Source: Methanothrix soehngenii GP6 (GTDB lineage Archaea; Halobacteriota; Methanosarcinia; Methanotrichales; Methanotrichaceae). From it: a DNA stretch of 64,000 nt. Both the position numbers and the translations under genes were made by a program. Shown piece after piece: positions 45,687 to 54,155 of this stretch. The stretch lies in the NCBI RefSeq assembly GCF_000204415.1, contig NC_015416.1, positions 1,860,001-1,924,000 of the forward strand, written 5' to 3'. Position 1 is the first letter of the stretch. Each line of letters begins with the position of its first letter. The notes below the pieces were generated by a model. The model ran no database searches. It was not told the DNA's origin and saw nothing but the letters and a program-made list of their open reading frames with translations.

Positions 45687-45917
45687 GAACCTGATGTCTC
45701 TGATCCCGTACAATAGCCTGGACCCCTTCTGCAGGACGGCGATATCATCGGCTGTCTCAATGTTGTGGGTAACTGACTGTCCCGGGAATGCCGATGACCG
45801 TTTCCCCGTCAGATGGGCGATGGCCCAGAGGGCCCGGAAGGCTCTTTCATCACCAGGCAGGCCAAGATCGCTTTTCAGGAGAGCAGGGAACGATAAAGCG
45901 GCATGAATATCGCCAAA
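45648..45917 (-). other. Open frame directly after the fdhA stop
   Basis: The reading frame of fdhA continues past its TGA for 89 codons to a stop at 45648-45650, reading FGDIHAALSFPALLKSDLG, FRALWAIAHLTGK and TADDIAVLQKGSRLL. It has no ATG and no clear ribosome binding site; it could be a separate short gene using a rare start, a decayed extension, or chance. Confidence 0.22.
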
Positions 45918-47963
45918 TCATCTCCTGGACTCAATTCTGCAGGCGGCCATCTTGTATTCCGGGATCCTGGATACGGGATCAAGGGCGTCGGATGTCAAGA
46001 GGTTGGTCCCGTGATAATGGAAGGGCATGAAGGCCATCCCCGACATGACCCTATCCGAAATTTTTGCCCGGGCCTCCGCCTCCCCCCGGCGGGTTTTCAC
46101 TGCCACCATTTCGCCCTCAGCGATCTTGAGATTTGAGGCATCAACGGGATTGACCTCCACATATAGCTCTGACTCCCGCTCCTGCAGTGACGGGCTGCGC
46201 ATGGTCATCGAGCCGCCATTATAATGAAGCACTATCCTTCCTGTGCTGAGCAGAATGGGATACTCCGGGCTGGTGACCTCTCCGGGAGGAGTGTTTTGCA
46301 GGTCGAAGATCCTCGCCCTGCCGTCTGAGGTGGAGAACCTCTGCAGGTGCAGTATCTCCGTTCCGGGATGCTGCTCATCCGGGCAGGGCCAGAGAACCCC
46401 ACCGACCCTCGATATCCTTTCCTGGCTCATGCCCTTGTATTGGGGCACCAGGCTGCGGATCTCCTCTAACACCTGGGAGGGATTATCATAAGCCATCACT
46501 TCTCCCAGTCCCAGCCGCCTGGCGATCTCGCAGATGATCCAGACTCCCTCTTTTGCCTCCCCCGGAGGCTCTATGGCCCTGTCGATCCATTGCACTCTTC
46601 TCTCCATGGAGGTATAGCTGCCGCTCTTCTCCGCCCAGGCGGCAGCAGGCAGGATGACGTCCGCCATCTTCGCTGTGGGAGTCATGAATATCTCCTGCAC
46701 CACCAGGAAATCCAGGCTCTCCAGAGCGCGGCGGGTCTTATTGACATTGGCGTCGCATACTATCGGATCCTCTCCGGTGATGTAAAGGGCCTTGAGGCGT
46801 CCGTCTATTGCTGCATCGTTCATGTCGGTCGAGGTCAGGCCTGGGCCGAGGGGCAGGTCAGTGGCATTCCAGGCCGCCCGGAAAAACTCAATCGTCTTGG
46901 GATCCACCGATCTCCTGTAGCCAGGATAGAACTCCGGCATTCCCCCCACATCGCAGTTCCCCTGGACATTGTTCTGGCCGCGCATGGGCCAGACTCCGGC
47001 TCCAGGCCTTCCTATCTGGCCGCAGATGAGGGCAATGGTGGCGCAGGTCATAACGTTATCAGTTCCAGAGACGTGCTGGGTGATGCCCATGGAATAGAGC
47101 AGAGCTGAGGCGGAAGACTTTGCATAGACCCTGGCTGCCTTTACGATCTCGGCAACGTCCAGGCCCGTCTTCTCTGCCGCCTCTTCTATTGAGAAAACCG
47201 ACAGGCTCTCTTTGAGCTCTTGGAAGCCGGTGGTGCGGGAGCTAATAAAATCAGCATCTTCCAGACCTTCATCGACGATGACCTTCATCATCCCCCGGAG
47301 AAGATCTATGTCCGATCCAGGATTCAGGCGAAGGTGAATGTCCGCCATCCAGGTGGTGGAGGTGATCCGGGGATCGGCCACAATCACCACTGCCCCATTG
47401 TCCTTTGCCTTCTCTACCCAGCGGGAGACGATTGGATGGGCCTCGGTGAAGTTGGTGCCGATGGCGAAAATGCATTTGGAGTTCTCCAGGTCGAGAAGGT
47501 TGTTGGTCATGGCGCCGGCGCCAAAGGAGGCGCCCAGACCCATCACAGTGGGTGAATGGCAGAGCCTGGCGCAGTTGTCCACGTTGGGCGATCCCAGGAG
47601 CCGGGCCATCTTCTGCATCAGGTAGTTCTCCTCGTTATTGCAGCGGGAGGAGACGAGAAAGCCCAGGGACTTCGGGCCATACCGTTCCAGGTTCCTTGCC
47701 AGACCCTGAGCCACCAGCTCCAGGGCCTCGTCCCAGCTTATGGGAATGAAATCGCTTCCAGACCTTTTCAGGGGATACACGAGGCGTTCCTGGTTATTCA
47801 AAAGCTCCAGAACGGAGTTCCCCTTGGGGCAGAGAGCGCCAACGCAGGTTGGGTGGTCGATCATGTATTTGATGCCTGTTGCTTTGCCCTTCTCGACCTG
47901 GATGAATAGGCCGCAGCCCACAGCACAATAGGGGCACAGGGATGCGATCAGCTTGGTCGACAT
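45918..47963 (-). CDS. fdhA: Formate dehydrogenase alpha (catalytic) subunit
   Basis: 681 residues. [4Fe-4S] site C10-x2-C13-x3-C17-x27-C45, then the molybdopterin fold (FLVSSRCNNEENYLMQK, DNCARLCHSPTVMG). The active-site residue, Cys or selenocysteine in formate dehydrogenases, is Cys135 here. MRGQNNVQGNCDVG, VDPKTIEFF and ILLSTGRIVLHYN mark the bis-MGD domains. Oxidises formate to CO2, passing electrons to F420 or ferredoxin through FdhB, which is not in the window. Starts with ATG. Stand-alone transcription; its TGA is followed by an open frame. Other molybdopterin oxidoreductases are the alternative. Confidence 0.85.
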   Translation of the reverse strand: MSTKLIASLCPYCAVGCGLFIQVEKGKATGIKYMIDHPTCVGALCPKGNSVLELLNNQERLVYPLKRSGSDFIPISWDEALELVAQGLARNLERYGPKSLGFLVSSRCNNEENYLMQKMARLLGSPNVDNCARLCHSPTVMGLGASFGAGAMTNNLLDLENSKCIFAIGTNFTEAHPIVSRWVEKAKDNGAVVIVADPRITSTTWMADIHLRLNPGSDIDLLRGMMKVIVDEGLEDADFISSRTTGFQELKESLSVFSIEEAAEKTGLDVAEIVKAARVYAKSSASALLYSMGITQHVSGTDNVMTCATIALICGQIGRPGAGVWPMRGQNNVQGNCDVGGMPEFYPGYRRSVDPKTIEFFRAAWNATDLPLGPGLTSTDMNDAAIDGRLKALYITGEDPIVCDANVNKTRRALESLDFLVVQEIFMTPTAKMADVILPAAAWAEKSGSYTSMERRVQWIDRAIEPPGEAKEGVWIICEIARRLGLGEVMAYDNPSQVLEEIRSLVPQYKGMSQERISRVGGVLWPCPDEQHPGTEILHLQRFSTSDGRARIFDLQNTPPGEVTSPEYPILLSTGRIVLHYNGGSMTMRSPSLQERESELYVEVNPVDASNLKIAEGEMVAVKTRRGEAEARAKISDRVMSGMAFMPFHYHGTNLLTSDALDPVSRIPEYKMAACRIESRR

Positions 47964-48284
47964 AATAGTGGCACCTCATCCAGAACTGTATTCTTGCGAG
48001 CGTCATTCACAATGGTCAGCATATTCACCATCAGTAGCACCTGCCAGCATATACATTCCGGGTATCTAATATATGAATATATTGCATCAACGCATCAACG
48101 CTGACTGCTATATCTCAGCTCGAACTCTGCATGTTGCAGGCATTGCAGAACCTGGAAGGTAGTATGGATATGGATGGTTTAGTAGTTCGGGCCTTCGGCC
48201 GGATCTATTTTAAATATTGGGAGCCTCAATCGGACCTACATTCCCACAGTCACTTTTAAGCATGCAATGGAGAGGATTTAAAAG
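47964..48284. promoter_or_regulatory. Divergent promoter region, fdhA and nuclease
   Basis: About 320 bp. A TATA-like TTTAAATATT at about 48210-48219 precedes the nuclease gene by about 70 nt, with a second candidate CTTTTAAGC nearer. A purine-rich GGAGAGG lies before its ATG. Nothing else seen. Confidence 0.35.
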
Positions 48285-48869
48285 ATGGCCTTTGAGATTG
48301 AAGGATTAAATTCAATCCCCCTCAGGCCTGCAAGAAAAGGCAAGAATAAGAGCGAGAAGGAGATCAGCGATTTTGCTCAGATCAAGTGCCTCTCCGACCT
48401 GGAGAGGGCTTCAAGAGAGGTAATCTGGCAAAATTTCGAGAAGTTGACCGCTTACATCTTTGAGCAGAATGATTTTTTAGTTGAGATAAATGCGGTGAAA
48501 ACCCATAAGAGAAAACGCAGGCAGTACGATGTTATCGCCCGCAGGATGGACAGTACGATTCTGGTGGAGTGTAAGAAATGGTCAGGCCATCGCTCCCGGT
48601 TATCGGCTCTAAGAAGAGCTATTGAGCAGCATAAGGAACGATGCGAATTCTACCGGACGCTGACGGGAACAGAGGGTATTGCAGTTGTGGTGACTCTGAT
48701 CGAAGAAGAGATAAAATCCTATGAGGGCGTGCCGATGGTGCCCATTTTGAAGCTCAACTCATTCATAAGAGAGATGAAAAGCGGCATCTATGAAGATCAG
48801 AGTCTAGAGCTTCAATGCGATTATCCCGAAGTGTCTGCCCTAAAGGATAATGGGGACGATTCCGATTGA
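48285..48869 (+). CDS. PD-(D/E)XK nuclease-like protein (Mrr/RecB type)
   Basis: 194 residues. The nuclease core is visible: KLTAYIFEQNDFLVEINA, then RRQYDVIARRMDSTILVECKKW, with Asp about 86 and the E-x-K triad in VECKK (about 97-101). The later AIEQHKERC and GIAVVVTLIEEEI helix/strand elements fit the fold. Proteins of this group act as restriction endonucleases, repair nucleases or archaeal Holliday junction-like enzymes. No methyltransferase or other restriction gene is adjacent, so a repair or defence role is open. Starts with ATG. Confidence 0.7.
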   Translation: MAFEIEGLNSIPLRPARKGKNKSEKEISDFAQIKCLSDLERASREVIWQNFEKLTAYIFEQNDFLVEINAVKTHKRKRRQYDVIARRMDSTILVECKKWSGHRSRLSALRRAIEQHKERCEFYRTLTGTEGIAVVVTLIEEEIKSYEGVPMVPILKLNSFIREMKSGIYEDQSLELQCDYPEVSALKDNGDDSD

Positions 48870-48934
48870 AGCTATATGCCAAGAGACCGTTGCCCGATTC
48901 TATTCATCAAATCGATATGATTGGACGATCCTCA

Positions 48935-49420
48935 TCATAGGTTCCGGAGCTGCATAGTAATCGGATAGGAACAATCGCCATCGATGCATATCTGAGGAGA
49001 CATATCGGAACAGCTTCCATCGATGCAGATCGCATTTGCAGGGCAGATATTTCCGCATGCACCACAGTTCAGTGGATCGATGCTGGTGTCAGTGCACTTT
49101 TCATTGCAGACATCCAGGCCCGCCATGCAGGTGCAAACACCTTTGATGCAGACCATTCCTAAAGAGCAGACATTTCCGCACGATCCGCAGTTTTGAGTGT
49201 CTGTCGACAAATCGAAGCAAGTTCCATTGCAGGGGAACATGCCATCCAGACAGCTCATATTGCAGGGCGAGGTGATATTGATGCAGGTTCCGTTGCAGGG
49301 GAACATGTCATCCGGGCAGACTGGACCAGAGGAAGGAGCGGCCAGGCCGTCGGCAGTTGCACAGGCGACAAGAATTAGAATCAATGAGAGCATCAGTATC
49401 ATTGGAGATGAATTAATCAT
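48935..49420 (-). CDS. Secreted Cys-rich repeat protein
   Basis: 161 residues from ATG at 49418-49420; an in-frame GTG lies two codons upstream. Signal peptide (MILMLSLILILVACATA). The rest is Cys-rich with repeats: two MFPCNGTC units, then two NCG(S/A)CGN(V/I)C units with DxxxNCGxCG spacing, and a C-terminal CIDGSC/CIDGDC pair. Regular Cys spacing suggests disulfide-stabilised, stalk-like or EGF-like modules. Function unknown; extracellular. Confidence 0.65.
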   Translation of the reverse strand: MINSSPMILMLSLILILVACATADGLAAPSSGPVCPDDMFPCNGTCINITSPCNMSCLDGMFPCNGTCFDLSTDTQNCGSCGNVCSLGMVCIKGVCTCMAGLDVCNEKCTDTSIDPLNCGACGNICPANAICIDGSCSDMSPQICIDGDCSYPITMQLRNL

Positions 49421-49496
49421 AACCACTCATTTGCATCAATTGTATGTATCATTTTCTCTCATCTACCACTGCTGCAACATCTGGGCTCGAAACAGC

Positions 49497-49796
49497 TCAA
49501 TTGCTGTCCGATCTCACCCTGGACAGCTTTGACTGCATGGAGATCTCCTTGTCCAGGCGCATGTCTATTCTTATAGTGGTGATTATCCTTTTAACCCCCA
49601 TCTGAACGAGCTTATCGTTGGCCTTCTCCATCAGATCGAATAGCTCCTGGAGGCTCTTGCCCTCTACTGCGGTGGACATGGGACCTGGAATGAAGTTCAC
49701 CTCTGCCTCCCCTAAAATATGGTGGATGGCTTTGATGTAGTCTCCTGCGCTGGTCCCCGATCCCATGGGGACCATGGAGAATTCAGCTACTATCAT
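49497..49796 (-). CDS. MTH1187/YkoF-like thiamine-binding protein
   Basis: 99 residues from ATG at 49794-49796 (an earlier in-frame ATG at 49817 is not used by the family). MIVAEFSMVPMGSGTSAGD, IHHILGEAEVNFIPGPMSTA and VQMGVKRIITTIRIDMRLD match the MTH1187 family (UPF0045), which binds thiamine or its precursors and is usually a small homotetrameric protein. A TATA-like CTATATC about 25 nt before the ATG predicts a leaderless transcript. Divergent from the YjbQ-like gene at 49889, another gene linked to thiamine metabolism. Confidence 0.85.
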   Translation of the reverse strand: MIVAEFSMVPMGSGTSAGDYIKAIHHILGEAEVNFIPGPMSTAVEGKSLQELFDLMEKANDKLVQMGVKRIITTIRIDMRLDKEISMQSKLSRVRSDSN

Positions 49797-49888
49797 GATA
49801 ATACTGTAGTACTGCAAGATATAGAAATGTTTTCTAGATGTTAAAGCTCGCTCATGCTCGTAGTTTAATCATCTTGAAAGATCCGTTT

Positions 49889-50353
49889 ATGACCGCAAAT
49901 GAGAAATGCGTGATTCGTCTCTCTGATGAAAGAGGAGCATTGATCGAGACCAGATACATCGAATTTGAGACCGATAAGGGCGAGGTAGTGGATATAACAG
50001 ATGAGGTGCAAAAGAGCCTGGAGAGCACTTCGCTGAAGGCGGGAGCGATGGTGATCTTCGTTCCCGGGGCTACGGGAGCGGTGACCACCATCGAGTATGA
50101 GGACGGTCTGGTGGCGGACCTGGGGGATGCCCTGGAGAGGATTGCGCCACAGAATATCGATTATTCCCATAATCTGCGCTGGCACGATGGCAACGGCCAT
50201 TCTCATATCCGGGCCTCGCTCATTGGACCGAGCCTGATTGTGCCCTTTGCTGCGCGAAGGCTGATTCTGGGCACCTGGCAGCAGATCGTCTTCCTGGAGC
50301 TGGATAACCGCAAACGCCACCGTAAGCTCGTCCTGCAGATGATGGGCGAATAG
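49889..50353 (+). CDS. YjbQ/UPF0047-type secondary thiamin-phosphate synthase
   Basis: 154 residues from ATG at 49889; the frame starts 17 codons earlier, but TTTAAT at 49864-49869, about 23 nt before this ATG, suggests a leaderless start. DITDEVQKSLESTSLKAGAM, VFVPGATGAVTTIEYEDGL (written IFVPGATGAVTTIEYEDG here), HNLRWHDGNGHSHIRASLIG and LGTWQQIVFLELDNRKR are YjbQ family strings. A thiamin phosphate synthase-like activity is reported for the family. It makes a two-gene divergent unit with the thiamine-binding protein at 49497. Confidence 0.85.
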   Translation: MTANEKCVIRLSDERGALIETRYIEFETDKGEVVDITDEVQKSLESTSLKAGAMVIFVPGATGAVTTIEYEDGLVADLGDALERIAPQNIDYSHNLRWHDGNGHSHIRASLIGPSLIVPFAARRLILGTWQQIVFLELDNRKRHRKLVLQMMGE

Positions 50354-50428
50354 TCTGGATCTTGACCTTGCAGGGAATCAGCATAACAGACTGATGAACC
50401 GAGCAAGACCGATAAATTCGCATTATGG

Positions 50429-50986
50429 CTACGATGCCGTTGATGGCCGGAGAATCAACTCCAGCAGCTCTGTCAGCAATCTCCAGAGGCTGGAGTCCGA
50501 AGCCTCCTCAGAGGTTTTTCCCGGAACCACATCCTCGACCTTGATATCCATCCAGGCATATGGATCGAACTCATTGCTCCGGAAATCCTTTATTGTCGCA
50601 TTTCCTGAATCCACCAGCATCTTATTGAAGTTTCTGCCGTCTTCAAGATAGCAGACAGCTATCCATCGACCGTATTCATCCTGGCCGTTCACATCGTCGA
50701 TGTCCAGAGTCACTATATTATCCATGAGCCAGGAGTAGGTGTAGTCTCTTGCCCACTCGCCCTCTTTGCAGGCCCTCTCGCCGTAGAGCTCAGGAGCATC
50801 AAGGTCTGCCAGCCTGATCCTTATCGTATCCTCCTGGATGCGGCCATCATGCTCATCGATCTCGACGTCAAAGGTATCTCCATCTGTAACAAGAACCACT
50901 CTACCTGAAGCCTCATCAGGAGCGCCCGAGGCGAGGGCTATATAGAGCAATAGAATAAGCGTACAGAGGGCTTTTCCCGGTATCAT
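50429..50986 (-). CDS. Secreted staphylococcal-nuclease-like nuclease
   Basis: 185 residues. Signal peptide (ALCTLILLLYIALASGAP). SNase fold: VVLVTDGDTFDVEI, IRIRLADLDAPELYGERACKEG and DEYGRWIAVCYL, with ARDYTYSWLMDN between. The catalytic Arg (IRLADLDAPE), Glu (DAPE) and Arg (EYGRW) are all present, so it should be an active Ca-dependent nuclease, exported from the cell. A second SNase-like protein at 59816-60436 lacks two of these residues. Starts with ATG. Confidence 0.8.
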   Translation of the reverse strand: MIPGKALCTLILLLYIALASGAPDEASGRVVLVTDGDTFDVEIDEHDGRIQEDTIRIRLADLDAPELYGERACKEGEWARDYTYSWLMDNIVTLDIDDVNGQDEYGRWIAVCYLEDGRNFNKMLVDSGNATIKDFRSNEFDPYAWMDIKVEDVVPGKTSEEASDSSLWRLLTELLELILRPSTAS

Positions 50987-51029
50987 GGCTTGTCCATCCT
51001 TTCTGATGCTCTTGTATCTTTCCCCTTAA

Positions 51030-53441
51030 TCACTGGTCCTTGTTCAGGAAACGGGCGATCGGCCGCTTAACAACCTCGGTGGCGATGAGGTAAAGCACAG
51101 CAAGCCCCATGATGAGAGCCAGATGATCTAATGTCGGCATGGTGAACTCAAAGAGAGCGGCAGTCTGAGGAATCAACGGCAATGCGAGGGTGATTACGAA
51201 AGCCAGAGCTGAGATGAGCACAACGATCGGCGCGGGCCAGCCAGCCTTCTCTATCGGCAGCATGGACCGGATGGAGACCATGAGCAACAGCTCGGTGATC
51301 ACGCTGGCGATGAACCAGTTGGTCTGAAGCACTTCAGGCGATATGCGATAGAACAGCGCAAAGTATATGAAATCAAATACGGTGCTGACCAGCCCCAATG
51401 TGATAAAAATAATATAGAGCGACCGGAAGTCGTAGCTCTGCGCCCGTGACACCTCTTTTGCCGAGACCCGGTCAAAGGCTATGGCCATCATCGGGAAATC
51501 CGAGAGGAGGTTGAGGAGCAGAAGCTGTTTTGGCAGCATGGGCAGAAAGGTGATGAACAGCGATCCGATGGCTACGGCATAGAAGTTTCCGAAGTTGGAG
51601 ACAAGGGTCGCCCGGATGTATTTCAGTGTGTTGGCATGCGTCTCCCGCCCGAGGCGTATGCCGTCGACAATGACCCGCAGGTCGTTTTTCACCAGGACTA
51701 TATCGGCAGTCTCACGGGCCACATCTGCCGCCGATTGTACCACCATTGAGACATGGGCCGCCTTCAGCGCTGGGGCATCGTTTATCCCCTCGCCTAAAAA
51801 GCCGACTGTATACTGCTCTTTGAGCTGCGCTATCAGCTGCAACTTCTGCTCGGGAGTGGTGCGAGCGAAGACCCGAATCTTGCCGATACGTTTATGCTGC
51901 TCCTGGGCAGGAAGGGCCAAAAACTCCGCTGCCCGTATAACCTCATCGCTGCTTGATACCAGACCAGCCTCCCTACCCACTGCTTCTGCCACTTTGAGGG
52001 CATCGCCAGTGATGATCGTGATGGCCACATTCAGCTCCCTGGCTAGATCGATGGTCTCGATGGTTGTGTCCTTCAGGTTATCAACAAAGGATACAAAACC
52101 GGCAAATCGAGGTCCACTGCCATCATCATAGCTGACACCCAAAACCCTCCGGCCGTGATTCTCCTCCTCCGCCAGCCATGATCCCAGTCGATCCCTGTTG
52201 ACCAGCCCCTGATCGAAGAAGTACTCCGGGCTGCCCCGGCGGATATGAAGCTGTAAGCCGTCTTTCAGGCTGACTATCGCCCCATTGCTGCGCAGAGCGG
52301 GATCGAATGCCTCCTCCTGCAGAATCCTGAAAGCCTCCAGTTCCTTTCTCTGCTCAGGGGTGAGAGCCTCGTCTGCAGCTCGATCAAACGGCTCTGGACT
52401 GCGCTCTTCAAGGCCGTGAGCAGCCAGACGGGCCAGCAGCAGTGGATGGAAGCGGGAGTCGGGATCCAGGTAATTTCCCTGGTAGACCAGGCGGTTCTCA
52501 GTGATGGTGCCGGTCTTATCAGTGCATAGCAGGTTCACCGATCCCAGATCCTGCACTGAGGAGAGACGTTTGACTATCACGTCGCGTTTGGCCAGCTGGA
52601 GGGCTCCCCGAGAGAGGGAAAACGTCAGGACCAGGGGCAGGGCCTCGGGAATTACCGAGACTGCCAGGGCGATTGCAAATATCAGAAGCTGGGGAATATC
52701 GGTGCTCTTGCCCTCGATCAGCACATTTGCCAGGATGATGAACAGCAGAGTGATGATGGTTGTTCGCAGTATGAAGGTGCTGATGCGGTCGATGCCCTTT
52801 GTAAGCTCGCTTTCCGCCTGAACCTCGGAGGCGGTCTTGGCAATCGCGGCAAAGCGAGTCTTATTGCCGGTTTCAGTGACCAGAGCCAGGGCGTTGCCGC
52901 GCACAATAACCACTCCCTGCAGGAGGCGGTGTTCGTCATCTGCTTCTTGCATTGATGAATCGGCAGCCTGTTTGGATACCGGAATGCTCTCACCTGTAAA
53001 GGTCGTCTCGTCAACCAGCAGATTATGCGCCCTTCGAACTATGGCATCCGCAGGGACTATATCGCCGGACTCCAGGTTCAGTATATCTCCTGGAACGATC
53101 TCAACCACGGGGACCTCTTGATCTTTGCCATCCCGTCGAACGGTTATCGAGCGGACGAAATAGGACTTGAGCTTATCCGCTGCTGCATTTGATTTATACT
53201 CTTGATATAAATTTAAGGCGGTTCCAAGGAATACAAAGAACAGGATAAATGCACCGTCAATCACCTCGCCCAATGCAAAGGTCACCGCTGATGCGGCCAG
53301 GAGCAGCAAGTTGAAGATTCCCGAAAACTGGCGCAGGATGAGCCGAATCAAACGATGTCGAGTCTGGGGTAATGCGTTGGGCCCATATTGGCTTTGGCGC
53401 TCCACCACTTCCTTTGATGTGAGTCCGTCCAGATCATTCAT
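51030..53441 (-). CDS. P-type cation-transporting ATPase (Ca2+/Mg2+ type)
   Basis: 803 residues. N-terminal cytosolic start LTSKEVVERQSQYGPNALP, actuator-domain motif TTFTGES, M4 motif PEALPL, phosphorylation site DKTGTITENRL, hinge LGEGINDAPAL and several C-terminal membrane helices. The order matches type II P-type ATPases. M4 reads PEALP rather than the PEGLP of calcium pumps, so the ion is uncertain (Ca2+, Mg2+ or H+). The hinge reads GEGIND where most have GDGVND. ATG start. It pumps ions out of the cytoplasm, probably against gradients set by the membrane. Confidence 0.85.
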   Translation of the reverse strand: MNDLDGLTSKEVVERQSQYGPNALPQTRHRLIRLILRQFSGIFNLLLLAASAVTFALGEVIDGAFILFFVFLGTALNLYQEYKSNAAADKLKSYFVRSITVRRDGKDQEVPVVEIVPGDILNLESGDIVPADAIVRRAHNLLVDETTFTGESIPVSKQAADSSMQEADDEHRLLQGVVIVRGNALALVTETGNKTRFAAIAKTASEVQAESELTKGIDRISTFILRTTIITLLFIILANVLIEGKSTDIPQLLIFAIALAVSVIPEALPLVLTFSLSRGALQLAKRDVIVKRLSSVQDLGSVNLLCTDKTGTITENRLVYQGNYLDPDSRFHPLLLARLAAHGLEERSPEPFDRAADEALTPEQRKELEAFRILQEEAFDPALRSNGAIVSLKDGLQLHIRRGSPEYFFDQGLVNRDRLGSWLAEEENHGRRVLGVSYDDGSGPRFAGFVSFVDNLKDTTIETIDLARELNVAITIITGDALKVAEAVGREAGLVSSSDEVIRAAEFLALPAQEQHKRIGKIRVFARTTPEQKLQLIAQLKEQYTVGFLGEGINDAPALKAAHVSMVVQSAADVARETADIVLVKNDLRVIVDGIRLGRETHANTLKYIRATLVSNFGNFYAVAIGSLFITFLPMLPKQLLLLNLLSDFPMMAIAFDRVSAKEVSRAQSYDFRSLYIIFITLGLVSTVFDFIYFALFYRISPEVLQTNWFIASVITELLLMVSIRSMLPIEKAGWPAPIVVLISALAFVITLALPLIPQTAALFEFTMPTLDHLALIMGLAVLYLIATEVVKRPIARFLNKDQ

Positions 53442-54139
53442 ATTTTATTCCTTTCTCGCCTCTTGTCGAATGCGATTAAATTACATTGATCACTATTCTG
53501 CTGGATCTGCCCGCAGAGCCTCTCATCCCTTCATCCATCTCTTCCATCATCGGAAGATGCTGCAATAGAAGCCTGGATCAAGTGCTGCTGCCATTTGATT
53601 TTGAAGCGATTGCCCTTGGCTGATCCAACACTTCAGATCTTTTCTGCTTAGATATCTTTGGGTATATCAATCCAATGTACGGGCTCCAGCTTTCTGTAAA
53701 GCTTGATAGATACTGTATTGGCTCAAAAACCTGCTAAGATGAAACAATACTAAAGGAAAAGACGATATCAAAAAAATGTTTTCGCTTGATAAAACGCTCT
53801 TGAAAAAATGGCCGCATAAGATGCAAGCAAAGAAGGGAGAGGAAGGAGGGAGGGGAAAGCCGTTTTAAAATGAAGTGTAAGAGGGGATGTAACGACTTTC
53901 GCCATCATGTATATAGTCGATTGCCGAGATATATAGTTTTCGATATAGGTCCATACTGCACATTCTCATGAATGCCTCCAGGCTTCCTTTCCTTGATCAT
54001 CTGCGCGCTGGGCATCATGGATGCTGGATGACGTCATTAAGGGACGAGCCCAAAAAATTGTGGGGAAGAATATCACACCGGAGTATAAGCTATATTGTCG
54101 GTGTTCGGCCATTAAAAAAAAAGATGCAAAGAGCGATTA
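53442..54139. other. Gap of about 700 bp, no supported gene
   Basis: Before the P-type ATPase start, and after the terminator of the S-layer-type gene. Open frames on the plus strand (for example 53968-54165) lack motifs. The stretch 53821-53870 is purine-rich (GAAGGGAGAGGAAGGAGGGAG). The 53442 side should hold the ATPase promoter. No repeats seen. Confidence 0.4.
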
Positions 54140-54155
54140 TTATCGCCCTTGCATC
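54114..54155 (-). terminator. Terminator of the S-layer-domain gene
   Basis: On the minus strand GATGCAAGGGCGAT pairs with ATCGC-CTTTGCATC around AATA, overlapping the stop codon, followed by nine T (54114-54122 read as A on plus). A strong hairpin plus T-tract. Confidence 0.75.

Noticed and set aside
45918-47963. Selenocysteine in fdhA
   Set aside because: The active-site codon is a plain Cys (residue 135), so no UGA recoding is needed in the catalytic site.
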